Source of the DNA: Cavia porcellus
Taxonomy: Eukaryota > Chordata > Mammalia > Rodentia > Caviidae
Reading direction: 5' to 3'
DNA: 64,000 nt
NCBI RefSeq assembly: GCF_034190915.1
Contig: NW_026947546.1
Span: 1,426,001 to 1,490,000, forward strand
The notes beneath the pieces were generated by a model. It had not been told where the DNA came from, did no database searches, and was given only the letters and a program-made list of their open reading frames with translations. The translations under genes and the position numbers were made by a program. Below are positions 12,471 through 26,402 of this stretch, piece by piece (the first letter of the stretch is position 1; each line of letters opens with the position of its first letter).

Positions 12471-15349
12471 ATGCTAAACCTAAACCCTAACCATAACCCT
12501 CACCCTAACGCTAACCCAAAACCTACCTCTAATCCCTATCCTAAACCTAACCCTAACCCTAACCCTAAACCTCACACTAACCCTAAACCTAAACCTAACC
12601 CTAAACCTAACCTTAACCCTAACCCGAACCCTAACCGTAACCCTAACACTCACCCTAACCCTATCCCTAATAGCTAACCCTCACCATAACCATAACCCAA
12701 ACACTAACACCAAAACCCTAACCCTAATCATAACACAAAACCTCACTGTAAACCTAACCCTAACCCTAGCTCTAATCCTAACTTTCTAGCCCTGACCCTA
12801 GCCCTAATCCTAACCCTAACCCTAACACCTAACCCTAACCCTAACACCTAACCCTTACCCTAACCCTATCCCTAACCGTAAACCTATCAATAAACTAAAG
12901 CCTAGCCCTAAAACTATCCCTAAACCTAATCCTAGAACTGAGCCTAACGCTAACTCTAACTGTAAACTTAAAACTAATCCATAACCATAACCCTAACCAA
13001 AACTCTAAAACTCACTCTAAACCTATCCCTAATCCCTAACCCTAACCCTAACCCTAACACAAACACTAACACCGAAACCCTAACCCTAAACCTAACCCGA
13101 ACCGTAATCCTAAACTTAACCCTAACCGTAACCCTAAGCCTTACCTTAACCCTAAAACTAACACGAACCCAAATTCATAACCCTAAACCTAACTCTAAAC
13201 CTAACCCTAATCCCTAACCCTAACGATAAGCCTAAACCTAACCCTAAACCTAAACCCTATCCCTAATCGATAACCCTAACTATAACCGTAACCCAAACAC
13301 TAACTCCTAAACCCTAACCCTAATCATAACACAACCCTAGCTCTAATCCTAACTTTCTAACTCTAACCCTAACCCTAATATTAAACCGAACACTAACACT
13401 AACACCTACCCCTAACCCTAACCCCTAAGCCTAACCCTAACCCTATCCCTAACCGTAAACCTAATTCTAACCCTATCCCTAACCCTAAACCTATCAATAA
13501 ACCGAACCCTAGCCCTAAAACTATCCCTAACCCTAATCCTAGAACTGAGCCTAAAACTAACTCTAACTGTAAACGTAACAGTAATCCATAACCCTAACCC
13601 TAACCCTACCCCTAAACTCACTCTAACACTGTCCCTAATTTCTAACTATAACTCTAATCCTAACGCAAACAGTAACTCCGAAACCCTAACCCTAAACCTA
13701 ACCCTAACATTAATCCTCATCTTCTAACCCTAACCCTAACCCTAGCCCTTACCCTAACGCTAAAACTAATCCTAACCCGAAACCCTAACCCTAACCCGAA
13801 GCCTAACACTAACACCTAACCCTAACCATAACCCTATCATTAAATCTAAACTTAATGCTAACCCTGTCCCTAACCCTAACCCAGACAATAAACCTAACCC
13901 TAAACCTAAAACTATCCCTAACCCTAATCATAATACTGAGCCTAACACTAACCATAAGCCTAACCCTAACCCTAAGTTCTAACTCTAACCCTAACCAGAA
14001 CAGTAACCCTACTCCATAACCCTAACATTAACCTTTACAATAACCCTAACCCTAACCGTAACACTAACCCCTAAGCCTGACCCTAACCTTATCCCTAATC
14101 CCTAAGCCTAGCTCTAACAATAACACTAACCCTAACCATAACCCTAAACATAACTGTAAACCTAACCCTAACCATAACCATATTCTTATCACCTAACCCA
14201 TAACCCTAACCAAAACCCGAACCCTAAACCTAACCCTAAACCTAATAGTAACCCTGAACCTATCAGTCTTCCGAAGCCTAACCCTGACCCTATCCCTAAC
14301 ACCTAACCCGAAACCTAACCCTAACCTGCCCCTAACCCTAACCTTAAACGTAACCGTAAACCTAACCATGACCCTAACCCTAACCCTAACCCTAACCATT
14401 ACCCTACACCAACACTAATCCTAAACTCTAACCCTAACACTTACCCTAACCCTAACCCTAAACTGTAAAACCAAACCCTAACCCTAACACAAACCATAAC
14501 CCAAAATCTAAACCTAACCCTAACCTAAATCCTAACCCTAACCCTAACCCTAACCCATAACAATAACCCTAACCCTAACCGTAACCCTAACCCTAACACT
14601 AACTTCTAACCTTAACCCTAACCCTAATCATAACCCTAAGACTAAATCTCACCCTAAACAATAACACTAACCCTAAACGTAACCCTAACCCTAAACCTAA
14701 ACCATATCATAACCCTAAACCCAACACTAAACCTAACCCAAAACCTAACCCTAAAACTAAACCTAATCCTAAAACCTAACCCTAACCCTAACACTAAGCC
14801 TAACTCTAAAACTAACCATAACCCTAACCTTAACCTTAACTCTAAACCCAACCCTATCACTAAACCTGACCCTAAACCTAACCCTAATCTAACCCTAACC
14901 CTAACCATAACCCTAAACTTTACCTTTACCCTAAACTCTAACCCTAATGCTAACCCTAACCCTAATCTCTAACTCTAAAAGATAACAATAAACCTAACCC
15001 TAAACCGAACTCTAAACCTAAACCTAACCTTAACCCTAACCATAACGCTAACCCTAGCTGTAACCCTAGTTTTAACCCTAAGCTGAATACTAACACTAAT
15101 CCATAACCCTAACCTTAACCCTTACCATAACCCTAACACTAAATGTAAAACTAGCCCCTAACCCTAACACTAACCCTATCTGTAATCCCTAACCCTAATC
15201 CTAACCCTAACACTAAAACTAGCCGTAACCCTAAATGTAACACCAACACTAAACGTAACCCTAAACATAACCTTAACCATATCCTTAACACCTAACCCCT
15301 AACCCTAACCCAAACCCTAAACCTAACCATAACGCTAACACTAACCCTA
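12471..15349 (+). repeat. Family I unit 5 (2,879 bp)
   Basis: Counterpart of unit 2 at offset 9,653, with near identity to about 13.63 kb. Beyond that, differences accumulate: near 13640 TTCTAACTATAAC against TCCTAACTCTAAC, near 13676 AACTCCG against AACCCCG, near 13715 CCTCATC against CCTAATC. The landmark is at 14265. It shares the CCCAACACT variant in B with unit 4 (near 14723), so adjacent units have also exchanged sequence. Confidence 0.86.
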
Positions 15350-18203
15350 ATGCTAAACCTAAACCCTAACCATAACCCTCACCCTAATGCTAACCCAAAA
15401 CCTACCTCTAATCCCTATCCTAAACCTAACCCTAACCCTAACCCTAAACCTCACACTAACCCTAAACCTAAACCTAACCCTAAACCTAACCTTAACCCTA
15501 ACCCTAACCCTAACCGTAACCCTAACACTCACCCTAACACTATCCCTAATCGCTAACCCTAACCATAACCATAACCCAAACACTAACACCAAAACCCTAA
15601 CCCTAATCATAACACAAAACCTCACTGTAACCCTAACCCTAACCCTAGCTCTAATCCTAACCTTCTAGCCCTGACACTAGCCCTAATCCTAACCCTAACC
15701 CTAACACCTAACCCTAACCCTAACACCTAACCCTAACCCTATCCCTAACCGTAAACCTATCAATAAACTAAAGCCTAGCCCTAAAACTATCCCTAAACCT
15801 AATCCTAGAACTGAGCCTAACGCTAACTCTAACTGTAAACTTAAAAATAATCCATAACCATAACCCTAACCAAAACCCTAAAACTCACTCTAACCCTATC
15901 CCTAATCCCTAACCCTAACCCTAACCCTAACACAAACACTAACACAGAAACCCTAACCCTAAACCTAACCCGAACCGTAATCTTAAACTTAACCCTAACC
16001 GTAACCCTAAGCCTTACCTTAACCCTAAAACTAACACGAACCCAAATTCATAACCCTAAACCTAACTCTAAACCTAACTCTAATCCCTAACCCTAACGAT
16101 AAGCCTAAACCTAACACTAAACCAAAACCCTATCCCTAATCGATAACCCTAACTATAACCATAACCCAAACACTAACTCCAAAACCCTAACCCTAATCAT
16201 AACACAACCCTAGCTCTAACCTAACCTTCTAACTCTAACCCTAACCCTAATATTAAACCGAACCCTAACACTAACACCTACCCCTAACCCTAACCCCTAA
16301 CCCTAACACTAACCCTATCCCTAACCATAAACCTAATGCTAACCCTATCCCTAACCCTAAACCTATCAATAAACCGAACCCTAGCCCTAAAACTATCCCT
16401 AACCCTAATCCTAGAACTGAGCCTAAAACTAACTCTAACTGTAAACGTAACAGTAATCCATAACCCTAACCCTAACCCTACCCCTAAACTCACTCTAACA
16501 CTGTCCCTAATTCCTAACTCTAACTCTAATCCTAACGCAAACAGTAACCCCGAAACCCTAACCCTAACCCTAACCCTAACATTAATCCTAATCTTCTAAC
16601 CCTAACCCTAACCCTAGCACTTACACTAACGCTAAAACTAATCCTAACCCGAAACCCTAACCCTAACCCGAAGCCTAACACTAACACCTAAACCTAACCA
16701 TAACCCTATCATTAAATCTAAACTTAATGCTAACCCTGTCCCTAACCCTAACCCAGACAATAAACCTAACCCTAAACCTAAAACTATCCCTAACCCTAAT
16801 CATAATACTGAGCCTAAAACTAACCCTAAGCCTAACATAACCCTAAGTTCTAACTCTAACCCAAACCAGAACAGTAACCCTAGTCCATAACCCTAACATT
16901 AACCTTTACAATAACCCTAACCCTAACCGTAACACTAACCCCTAAGCCTGACCCTAACCTTATCCCTAATCCCTAAGCCTAGCTCTAACAATAACACTAA
17001 CCCTAACCATAACCCTAAACATAACTGTAAACCTAACCATAACCATAACCATATTCTTATCACCTAACCCATAACCCTAACCAAAACCCGAACCCTAAAC
17101 CTAACCATAAACCTAATAGTAACCCTGAACCTATCAGTCTTCCGAAGCCTAACCCTGACCCTATCCCTAACACCTAAACCCGAAACCTAACACTAACCTG
17201 CCCCTAACCCTAACATTAAACGTAACCGTAAACCTAACCCTAACCCTAACCCTAACCCTAACCCTAACCATTACCCTAACACTAACACTAATGCTAAACT
17301 CTAACCCTAACACTTACCCAAACCCTAACCCTAAACCGTAAAACCAAACCCTAACCCTAACACAAACCATAACCCAAAATCTAAACTTAACCCTAACCCT
17401 AACCCTAACCCATAACAATAACCCTAACCCTAACCGTAACCCTAACCCTAACACTAACTTCTAACCTTAACCCTAACCCTAATCATAACCCTAAGACTAA
17501 ATCTCACCCTAAACAATAACACTAACCCTAAACGTAATCCTAACCCTAAACCTAAACCATATCATAACCCTAAACCTAACACTAAACCTAACCCAAAACC
17601 TAACCCTAAAACGAAACCTAATCCTAAAACCTAACCCTAACCCTAACACTAAGCCTAACTCTAAAACTAACCATAACCCTAACCTTAACCTTAACTCTAA
17701 ACCCAACCCTATCCCTAAACCTGACCCTAAACCTAACCCTAATCTAACCCTAACCCTAACCATAACCCTAAACTTTACCTTTACCCTAAACTCTAACCCT
17801 AATGCTAACCCTAACCCTAATCTCTAATTCTAAAAGATAACAATAAACCTAACCCTAAACCGAACTCTAAACCTAAACCTAACCTTAACCCTAACCATAA
17901 CGCTAACCCTAACTGTAACCCTAGTTTTAACCCTAAGCTGAATACTAACACTAATCCATAACCCTAACCTTAACCCTTACCATAACCCTAACACTAAATG
18001 TAAAACTAGCCCCTAACCCTAACACTAACCCTATCCGTAATCCCTAACCCTAATCCTAACCGTAACACTAAAACTAGCCGTAACCCTAAATGTAACACCA
18101 ACACCGAATGTAACCCTAAACATAACTTAACCATATCCTTAACACCTAACCCCTAACCCTAACCCAAACCCTAAACCTAACCATAACCCTAACACTAACA
18201 CTA
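15350..18203 (+). repeat. Family I unit 6 (2,854 bp, shortest)
   Basis: Complete module order with the landmark at 17136. It is shorter mainly because the CTAACCTAAATCC stretch of module E, present in neighbours (for example near 20265), is missing near 17385. That removes roughly four hexamers. Its B module near 17.5 kb already belongs to the group shared with units 7 and 8. Confidence 0.84.
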
Positions 18204-21083
18204 ATGCTAAACCTAAACCCTAACCATAACCCTCACCCTAACGGTAACCCAAAACCTACCTCTAATCCCTATCCTAAATCTAACCCTAACCCTAACCCTA
18301 AACCTCACACTAACCCTAAACCTAAACCTAACCCTAAACCTAACCTTAACCCTAACCCTAACCCTAACTGTAACCCTAACACTCACCCTAACCCTATCCC
18401 TAATCGCTAACCCTAACCATAACCATAACCCAAACACTAACACCAAAACCCTAACCCTAATCATAACACAAAACCTCACTGTAACCCTAACCCTAACAAT
18501 AGCTCTAATCCTAACCTTCTAGCCCTGACGCTATCCCTAATCCTAACCCTAACCCTAACACCTAACCCTAACCCTAACACCTAACCCTAACCCTAACCCT
18601 ATCCCTAACCGTAAACCTATCAATAAACTAAAGCCTAGCCCTAAAACTATCCCTAAACCTAATCCTAGAACTGAGCCTAACGCTAACTCTAACTGTAAAC
18701 TTAAAACTAATCCATAACCATAACCCTAACCAAAACCCTAAAACTCACTCTAACCCTATCCCTAATCCCTAACCCTAACCCTAACCCTAACACAAACACT
18801 AACACCGAAACCCTAACCCTAAACCTAACCCGAAACGTAATCCTAAACTTAACCCTAACCGTAACCCTAAGCCTTACCTTAACCCTAAAACTAACACGAA
18901 CCCAAATTCATAACCCTAAACCTAACTCTAAACCTAACCCTAATCCCTAACCCTAACGATAAGCCTAAACCTAACCCTAAACCTTAACCCTATCCCTAAT
19001 CGATAACCCTAACTATAACCGTAACCCAAACACTAACTCCAAAACCCTAACCCTAATCATAACACAACCCTAGCTCTAATCCTAACCTTCTAACTCTAAC
19101 CCTAACCCTAATATTAAACCGAACCCTAACACTAACACCTACCCCTAACCCTAACCCATAGCCCTAACCCTAACCCTATCCCTAACCGTAAACCTAATGC
19201 TAACCCTATCCCTAACCCTAAACCTATCAATAAACCGAACCCTAGCCCTAAAACTATCCCTAACCCTAATCCTAGAACTGAGCCTAAAACTAACTCTAAC
19301 TGTAAACGTAACAGTAATCCATAACCCTAACCCTAACCCTACCCCTAAAATCACTCTAACACTGTCCCTATTTCCTAACTCTAACTCTAATCCTAACGCA
19401 AACAGTAACCCCGAAACCCTAACCCTAAACCTAACCCTAACATTAATCCTAATCTTCTAACCCTAACCCTAACCCTAGCCCTTACCCTAACGCTAAAACT
19501 AATCCTAACACGAAACCCTAACCCTAACCCGAAGCCTAACACTAACACCTAACCCTAACCATAACCCTATCATTAAATCTAAACTTAATGCTAACCCTGT
19601 CCCTTACCCTAACCTAGACAATAAACCTAACCCTAAACCTAAAACTATCCCTAACCCTAATCATAATACTGAGCCTAACACTAACCCTAAGCCTAAACCT
19701 AACCCTAAGTTCTAACTCTAACCCTAACCAGAACAGTAATCCTAGTCCATAACCCTAACATTAACCTTTACAATAACCCTAACCCTAACCGTAACACTAA
19801 CCCCTAAGCCTGACCCTAACCTTATCACTAATCCCTAAGCCTAGCTCTAACAATAACACTAACCCTAACCATAACCCTAAACATAACTGTAAACCTAACC
19901 CTAACCATAACCATATTCTTATCACCTAACCCATAACCCTAACAAAAACCCAAACCCTAAACCTAACCCTAAACCTAATAGTAAACCTGAACCTATCAGT
20001 CTTCCGAAGCCTAATCCTGACCCTATCCCTAACACCTAAACCCAAAACCTAACCCTAACCTGCCCCTAACCATAACCTTAAACGTAACCGTAAACCTTAC
20101 CCTAACCCTAACCCTAACCCTAACCCTAACCATTACCCTAACACTAACACTAATCCTAAACTCTAACCCTAACGCTTACCCAAACCCTAACCCTAAACTG
20201 TAAAACCAAACCCTAACCCTAACACAAACCATAACCCAAAATCTAAACCTAACCCTAACCTAAATCCTAACCCTAACCCTAACCCTAACCCATAACAATA
20301 ACCCTAACCCTAACCGTAACCCTAACCCTAACACTAACTTCTAACCTTAACCCTAACCCTAATCATAACCCTAAGACTAAATCTCACCCTAAACAATAAC
20401 ACTAACCCTAAACGTAACCCTAACCCTAAACCTAAACCATATCATAACCCTAAACCTAACACTAAACCTAACCCAAAACCTAACCCTAAAACGAAACCTA
20501 ATCCTAAAACCTAACCCTAACCCTAACACTAAGCCTAACTCTAAAACTAACCATAACCCTAACCTTAACCTTAACTCTAAACCCAACCCTATCCCTAAAC
20601 CTGACCCTAAACCTAACCCTAATCTAACCCTAACCCTAACCATAACCCTAAACTTTACCTTTACCCTAAACTCTAACCCTAATGCTAACCCTAACCCTAA
20701 TCTCTAATTCTAAAAGATAACAATAAACCTAACCCTAAACCGAACTCTAAACCTAAACCTAACCTTAACCCTAACCATAACGCTAACCCTAACTGTAACC
20801 CTAGTTTTAACCCTAAGCTGAATACTAACACTAATCCATAACCCTAACCTTAACCCTTACCATAAGCCTAACACTAAATGTAAAACTAGCCCCTAACCCT
20901 AACACTAACCCTATCCGTAATCCCTAACCCTAATCCTAACCGTAACACTAAAACTAGCCGTAACCCTAAATGTAACACCAACACCGAATGTAACCCTAAA
21001 CATAACTTAACCATATCCTTAACACCTAACCCCTAACCCTAACCCAAACCCTAAACCTAACCATAACCCTAACACTAACACTA
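18204..21083 (+). repeat. Family I unit 7 (2,880 bp)
   Basis: Landmark at 19998. Compared at offset +2880, sequence from roughly 17.4 kb to 20.05 kb is nearly identical to 20.28-22.93 kb. Shared unusual variants include CCGAAACGTAATCC (18831 and 21711), CCCTTACCCTAACCTAGAC (near 19602 and 22482) and CCCTATTTCC (near 19366 and 22246). Private differences are few, for example CCATAGCCC near 19156 against CCATAACCC in unit 8. This is a recent single-unit duplication. Confidence 0.86.
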
Positions 21084-23970
21084 ATGCTAAACCTAAACCC
21101 TAACCATAACCCTCACCCTAACGCTAACCCAAAATCTACCTCTAATCCCTATCCTAAATCTAACCCTAACCCTAACCCTAAACCTCACACTAACCCTAAA
21201 CCTAAACCTAACCCTAAACCTAACCTTAACCCTAACCCTAACCCTAACTGTAACCCTAACACTCACCCTAACCCTATCCCTAATCGCTAACCCTAACCAT
21301 AACCATAACCCAAACACTAACACCAAAACCCTAACCCTAATCATAACACAAAACCTCACTGTAACCCTAACCCTAACAATAGCTCTAATCCTAACCTTCT
21401 AGCCCTGACGCTAGCCCTAATCCTAACCCTAACCCTAACACCTAACCCTAACCCTAACACCTAACCCTAACCCTAACCCTATCCCTAACCGTAAACCTAT
21501 CAATAAACTAAAGCCTAGCCCTAAAACTATCCCTAAACCTAATCCTAGAACTGAGCCTAACGCTAACTCTAACTGTAAACTTAAAAATAATCCATAACCA
21601 TAACCCTAACCAAAACCCTAAAACTCACTCTAACCCTATCCCTAATCCCTAACCCTAACCCTAACCCTAACACAAACACTAACACCGAAACCCTAACCCT
21701 AAACCTAACCCGAAACGTAATCCTAAACTTAACCCTAACCGTAACCCTAAGCCTTACCTTAACCCTAAAACTAACACGAACCCAAATTCATAACCCTAAA
21801 CCTAACTCTAAACCTAACCCTAATCCCTAACCCTAACGATAAGCCTAAACCTAACCCTAAACCTTAACCCTATCCCTAATCGATAACCCTAACTATAACC
21901 GTAACCCAAACACTAACTCCAAAACCCTAACCCTAATCATAACACAACCCTAGCTCTAATCCTAACCTTCTAACTCTAACCCTAACCCTAATATTAAACC
22001 AAACCCTAACACTAACACCTACCCCTAACCCTAACCCATAACCCTAACCCTAACCCTATCCCTAACCGTAAACCTAATGCTAACCCTATCCCTAACCCTA
22101 AACCTATCAATAAACCGAACCCTAGCCCTAAAACTATCCCTAACCCTAATCCTAGAACTGAGCCTAAAACTAACTCTAACTGTAAACGTAACAGTAATCC
22201 ATAACCCTAACCCTAACCCTACCCCTAAAATCACTCTAACACTGTCCCTATTTCCTAACTCTAACTCTAATCCTAACGCAAACAGTAACCCCGAAACCCT
22301 AACCCTAAACCTAACCCTAACATTAATCCTAATCTTCTAACCCTAACCCTAACCCTAGCCCTTACCCTAACGCTAAAACTAATCCTAACACGAAACCCTA
22401 ACCCTAACCCGAAGCCTAACACTAACACCTAACCCTAACCATAACCCTATCATTAAATCTAAACTTAATGCTAACCCTGTCCCTTACCCTAACCTAGACA
22501 ATAAACCTAACCCTAAACCTAAAACTATCCCTAACCCTAATCATAATACTGAGCCTAACACTAACCCTAAGCCTAAACCTAACCCTAAGTTCTAACTCTA
22601 ACCCTAACCAGAACAGTAACCCTAGTCCATAACCCTAACATTAACCTTTACAATAACCCTAACCCTAACCGTAACACTAACCCCTAAGCCTGACCCTAAC
22701 CTTATCCCTAATCCCTAAGCCTAGCTCTAACAATAACACTAACCCTAACCATAACCCTAAACATAACTGTAAACCTAACCCTAACCATAACCATATTCTT
22801 ATCACCTAACCCATAACCCTAACAAAAACCCAAACCCTAAACCTAACCCTAAACCTAATAGTAACCCTGAACCTATCAGTCTTCCGAAGCCTAACCCTGA
22901 CCCTATCCCTAACACCTAAACCCGAAACCTAACCCTAACCTTCCCCTAACCCTAACCTTAAACATAACCGTAAACCTTACCCTAACCCTAGCCCTAACCC
23001 TAACCCTAACCCTAACCATTACCATAACACTAACACTAATCCTAAACTCTAACCCTAACACTTACCCTAACCCTAACCCTAAACTGTAATACCAAACCCT
23101 AACCCTAACACAAACCATAACCCAAAATCTAAACCTAACCCTAACCTAAATCCTAACCCTAACACTAACCCTAACCCATAACAATAACCCTAACCCTAAA
23201 CGTAACCCTAAACCTAACACTAACTTCTAACCTTAACCCTAACCCTAATCATAACCCTAAGGCTAAATCTCACCCTAAACAATAACACTAACCCTAAACG
23301 TAACCCTAACCCTAAACCTAAACCATATCATAACCCTAAACCTAACACTAAACCTAACCCAAAACCTAACCCTAAAACGAAACCTAATCCTAAAACCTAA
23401 CCCTAACCCTAACACTAAGCCTAACTCTAAAACTAACCATAACCCTAACCTTAACCTTAACTCTAAACCCAACCCTATCCCTAAACCTGACCCTGAACCT
23501 AACCATAATCTAACCCTAACCCTAACCATAACCCTAAACTTTACCTTTACCCTAAACTCTAACCCTAATGCTAACCCTAACCCTAATCTCTAACTCTAAA
23601 CGCTAACAATAAACCTAACCCTAAACCAAACCATAATCCTAAACCTAACCTTAACCCTAACCATAACGCTAACCCTAACCATAAACCTGGTTTTAACCCT
23701 AAGCCGAATACTAACACTAATCCATAACCCTAACCTTAACCCTTACCATAACCCTAACATTAAATGTAAAACTAGCCCCTAACCCTAACACTAACCCTAT
23801 CCGTAATCCCTAACCCTAATCCTAACCCTAACACTAAAACTAGCCATAACCCTAAATGTAACACCAACACTAAACGTAACCCTAAACATAACCTTAACCA
23901 TATCCTTAACACCTAACCCCTAACCCTAACCCAAACCCTAAACCTAACCATAACCCTAACACTAACACTC
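21084..23970 (+). repeat. Family I unit 8 (2,887 bp), last D-minus unit
   Basis: Landmark at 22878. It matches unit 7 closely up to about 22.93 kb, then diverges (AACCTTCCCC against AACCTGCCCC, and CCTAGCCCTAACC inside the pre-E tract). Its right end leads directly into the first unit with module D. Confidence 0.85.
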
Positions 23971-26402
23971 ATGCTAACCCTAAACCCTAACCATAACCCT
24001 CACCGTAACGCTAACCCAAAACCTACCTCTAATCCCTATCCTAAACCTAACCCTAACCCTAAACCTAACACTAAACCGAACAGTAACCGTAACCCTAAAC
24101 ATAACCTTAACCCTAACCCTCCCTACCTATAACCATAACCCTAAACCAAAGTCTAACACTAACCCTAACTTTAACACTTAACCCTAAACCTTAAACCTAA
24201 CCCTAACATCTAACACTAAACCTATCCCTAAACAAAGCCTAACCATAAACCTAACCTTAACACTCTAAAACTAAGCCATACCGAAACGCTAGCCCTATCA
24301 ATAACACTAACCCTAGCCCTAACCCTAACTTCTAAATCTAACACTAACCCTTAAATTATCCCTAACACTAAACCTAACCGTAACTGAAACCCTAACCCTA
24401 AAGCTAACCTCTAACCCTAACCCTAGCCCTTACCCTAACCCAAACCACTACGCAAAACCTAACCCTAAGCCTAACCCTAAACCTCACACTAACCCTAAAC
24501 CTAAGCCTAACCCTAAACCTAACCTTAACCCTAACCCTCACCCTAACCGTAACACTAACACTCACCCTAACCCTATCCCTAATCGCTAACCCTAACCATA
24601 ACCATAACCCAAACACTAACACCAAAACCCTAACCCTAATCATAACACAAAACCTCACCGTAACCCTAACCCTAACCCTAGCTCTAATCCTAACCTTCTA
24701 GCCCTGACCCTAACCCTAATCCTAACACTAACCCTAACATCTAACCCTAACCCTAACACCTAACCCTAACCCTCACCCTATCCCTAACCATAAATCTAAT
24801 GCTAACCCTATCCCTAACCCTAAACCTATCAATAAACTAAAGCCTAGCCCTAAAACTATCCCTAAACCTAATCCTAGAACTGAGCCAAGGCTAACTCTAA
24901 CAGTAAACTTAACACTAATCCATAACCATAACCCTAACCCAAACCCTAAAACTCACTCTAACCCTATCCCTAATCCCTAACCCTAACCCTAACCCTAACA
25001 CAAACACTAACCCCGAAACCCTAACCCTAAACCTAACCCAAACCCTAATCCTAAACTTTACCCTAAACCTAACCCTAAACCTAACCATAAACCTAACCGT
25101 AACCCTAAGCCTAACCTTAACTCTAAAACTAACACGAACCCAAATTCATAACCCTAAACCTATCTCTAAACCTAACCCTAATCCCTAATCCTAAAGATAA
25201 GCCTAAACCTAACCCTAAACCTAAACCCTATCCCTAATCGCTAACCCTAACTATAACCATAACCCAAACACTAACTCCAAAACCTTAACGCTAATCGTAA
25301 CACAACCCTAGCTCTACTCCTAACCTTCTAACTCTAACCCTAACCCTAATCCTAAACCGAAACCTGACACTAACACCTACCCCTAACCCTAACCCCTAAC
25401 CCAAACCCTAACCCTATCCCTAACCATAAACCTAATGCTAACCCAAACCCTAACCCTAACCCTAAGCCTAACCCTAACCATTACCCTAACACTAACACTA
25501 ATCCTAAACTCTAACACTAACACTTACCCTAACCCTAACCCTAAACTGTAAAACCAAACCCTAACCCTAACACAACCCCTAACCCAAAATCTAAACCCAA
25601 CCCTAAACTAAATCCTAACCCTAATCCTAACCCTAACCCATAACAATAACCCTAACCCTAACCGTAACCCTAACCCTAACACTAACATTTAACCTTAACC
25701 CTAACCCTAATCATAACCCTAAGACTAAATCTCACCCTAAACTCTAACACTAAAACTAAACGTAACCCTAACCCTAAACCTAAACCATATCATAACCCTA
25801 ACCCTAACACTAAACCTAACCCTAAAACCTAATCCTAACCCTAACACTAACCCTAACCCTAAAACTAACCATAACCCTAACCTTAACCTTAACCCTAACC
25901 CCAACCCTATCCCTAAACCTGACCCTAAACCTAACCCTAATCTAACCCTAACCCTAACCATAACCGTAACCCTTACCCTTACCCTAAACTCTAACCCTAA
26001 CGCTAACCATAACCCTAATCTCTAACTCTAAACGCTAACAATATACCTAAACCTAAACCGAACGCTAAATCTAAACCTAACCTTATCCCTAACCATAACG
26101 CTAACCCTAACTGTAACCCTAGTTTTTACCCTAAGCCGAATACTAACACTAATCCATAACCCTAACCTTAACCCTTACCATAACCCTAACACTAAATGTA
26201 AAACTAGCCCCTAACCCTAACACTAACCCTATCCGTAATCCCTAACCCTAATCCAAACCCTAACACTAAAACTAGCCGTAACCCTAAATGTAACACCAAC
26301 ACTGAACGTAACCCTAAACATAACCTTAACCATATCCTTAACACATAACCCCTAATCCTAACCCAAACCCTAAACCTCACCATAAGCCTAACACTAACAT
26401 TC
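23971..26402 (+). repeat. Family II unit 9 (2,432 bp), A/A''/landmark deleted
   Basis: C, D, C-end, A' and the second C-end are present. At about 25435-25490, directly after CCATAAACCTAATGCTAA, the sequence passes into a run of near-perfect hexamers and then CCATTACCCTAACAC of module E. Most of A, all of A'' and the landmark are gone, about 0.9 kb relative to family I. B follows normally (from about 25730). Confidence 0.82.
24050..24470 (+). repeat. Module D (first of 12 copies)
   Basis: An extra segment of about 0.41-0.43 kb sits between CCTATCCTAAACC and CCTCACACTAACCC, which in family I are joined within about 25 bp. Internal marks in order are CCCTCCCTACCTATAACC, ACCAAAGTCTAACAC, TAAACAAAGCC, ACTAAGCCATACCG, AACTGAAACC and CTACGCAAAAC. 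CCTCCCT-type starts lie at 24118, 26549, 30120, 34616, 36525, 42844, 45571, 48888, 51615, 54926 and 57653. A twelfth copy near 32004-32280 lacks its left part. It is still degenerate CCCTAA sequence, so it is a module of the same satellite and not a foreign insertion. I found none before 24 kb or after 58 kb. Confidence 0.85.

Larger units (their letters stand above)
1..24050 (+). repeat. Family I array: about eight ~2.88 kb units lacking module D
   Basis: Units start at the recurring ATGCTAA..CCTAAACCCTAACC motif at 2818, 5696, 9596, 12471, 15350, 18204, 21084 and 23971. Spacings are 2878, 3900, 2875, 2879, 2854, 2880 and 2887 bp. The landmark AGTCTTCCGA independently gives 1731, 4612, 8515, 11384, 14265, 17136, 19998 and 22878, with matching spacings. 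Family I is diagnosed by two absences relative to the DNA after 24 kb: the ~0.41-0.43 kb module D is missing between the C start and the CCTCACACTAACCC segment, and the A' module lacks a 30-base (five-hexamer) stretch. Module order is uniform apart from the third interval. Confidence 0.9.

Noticed and set aside
24050..24470. Module D as a transposon or retroelement insertion
   Set aside because: D has no terminal repeats, target-site duplication, poly-A or coding sequence, and it consists of CCCTAA variants like its surroundings. Rearranged satellite explains it better.
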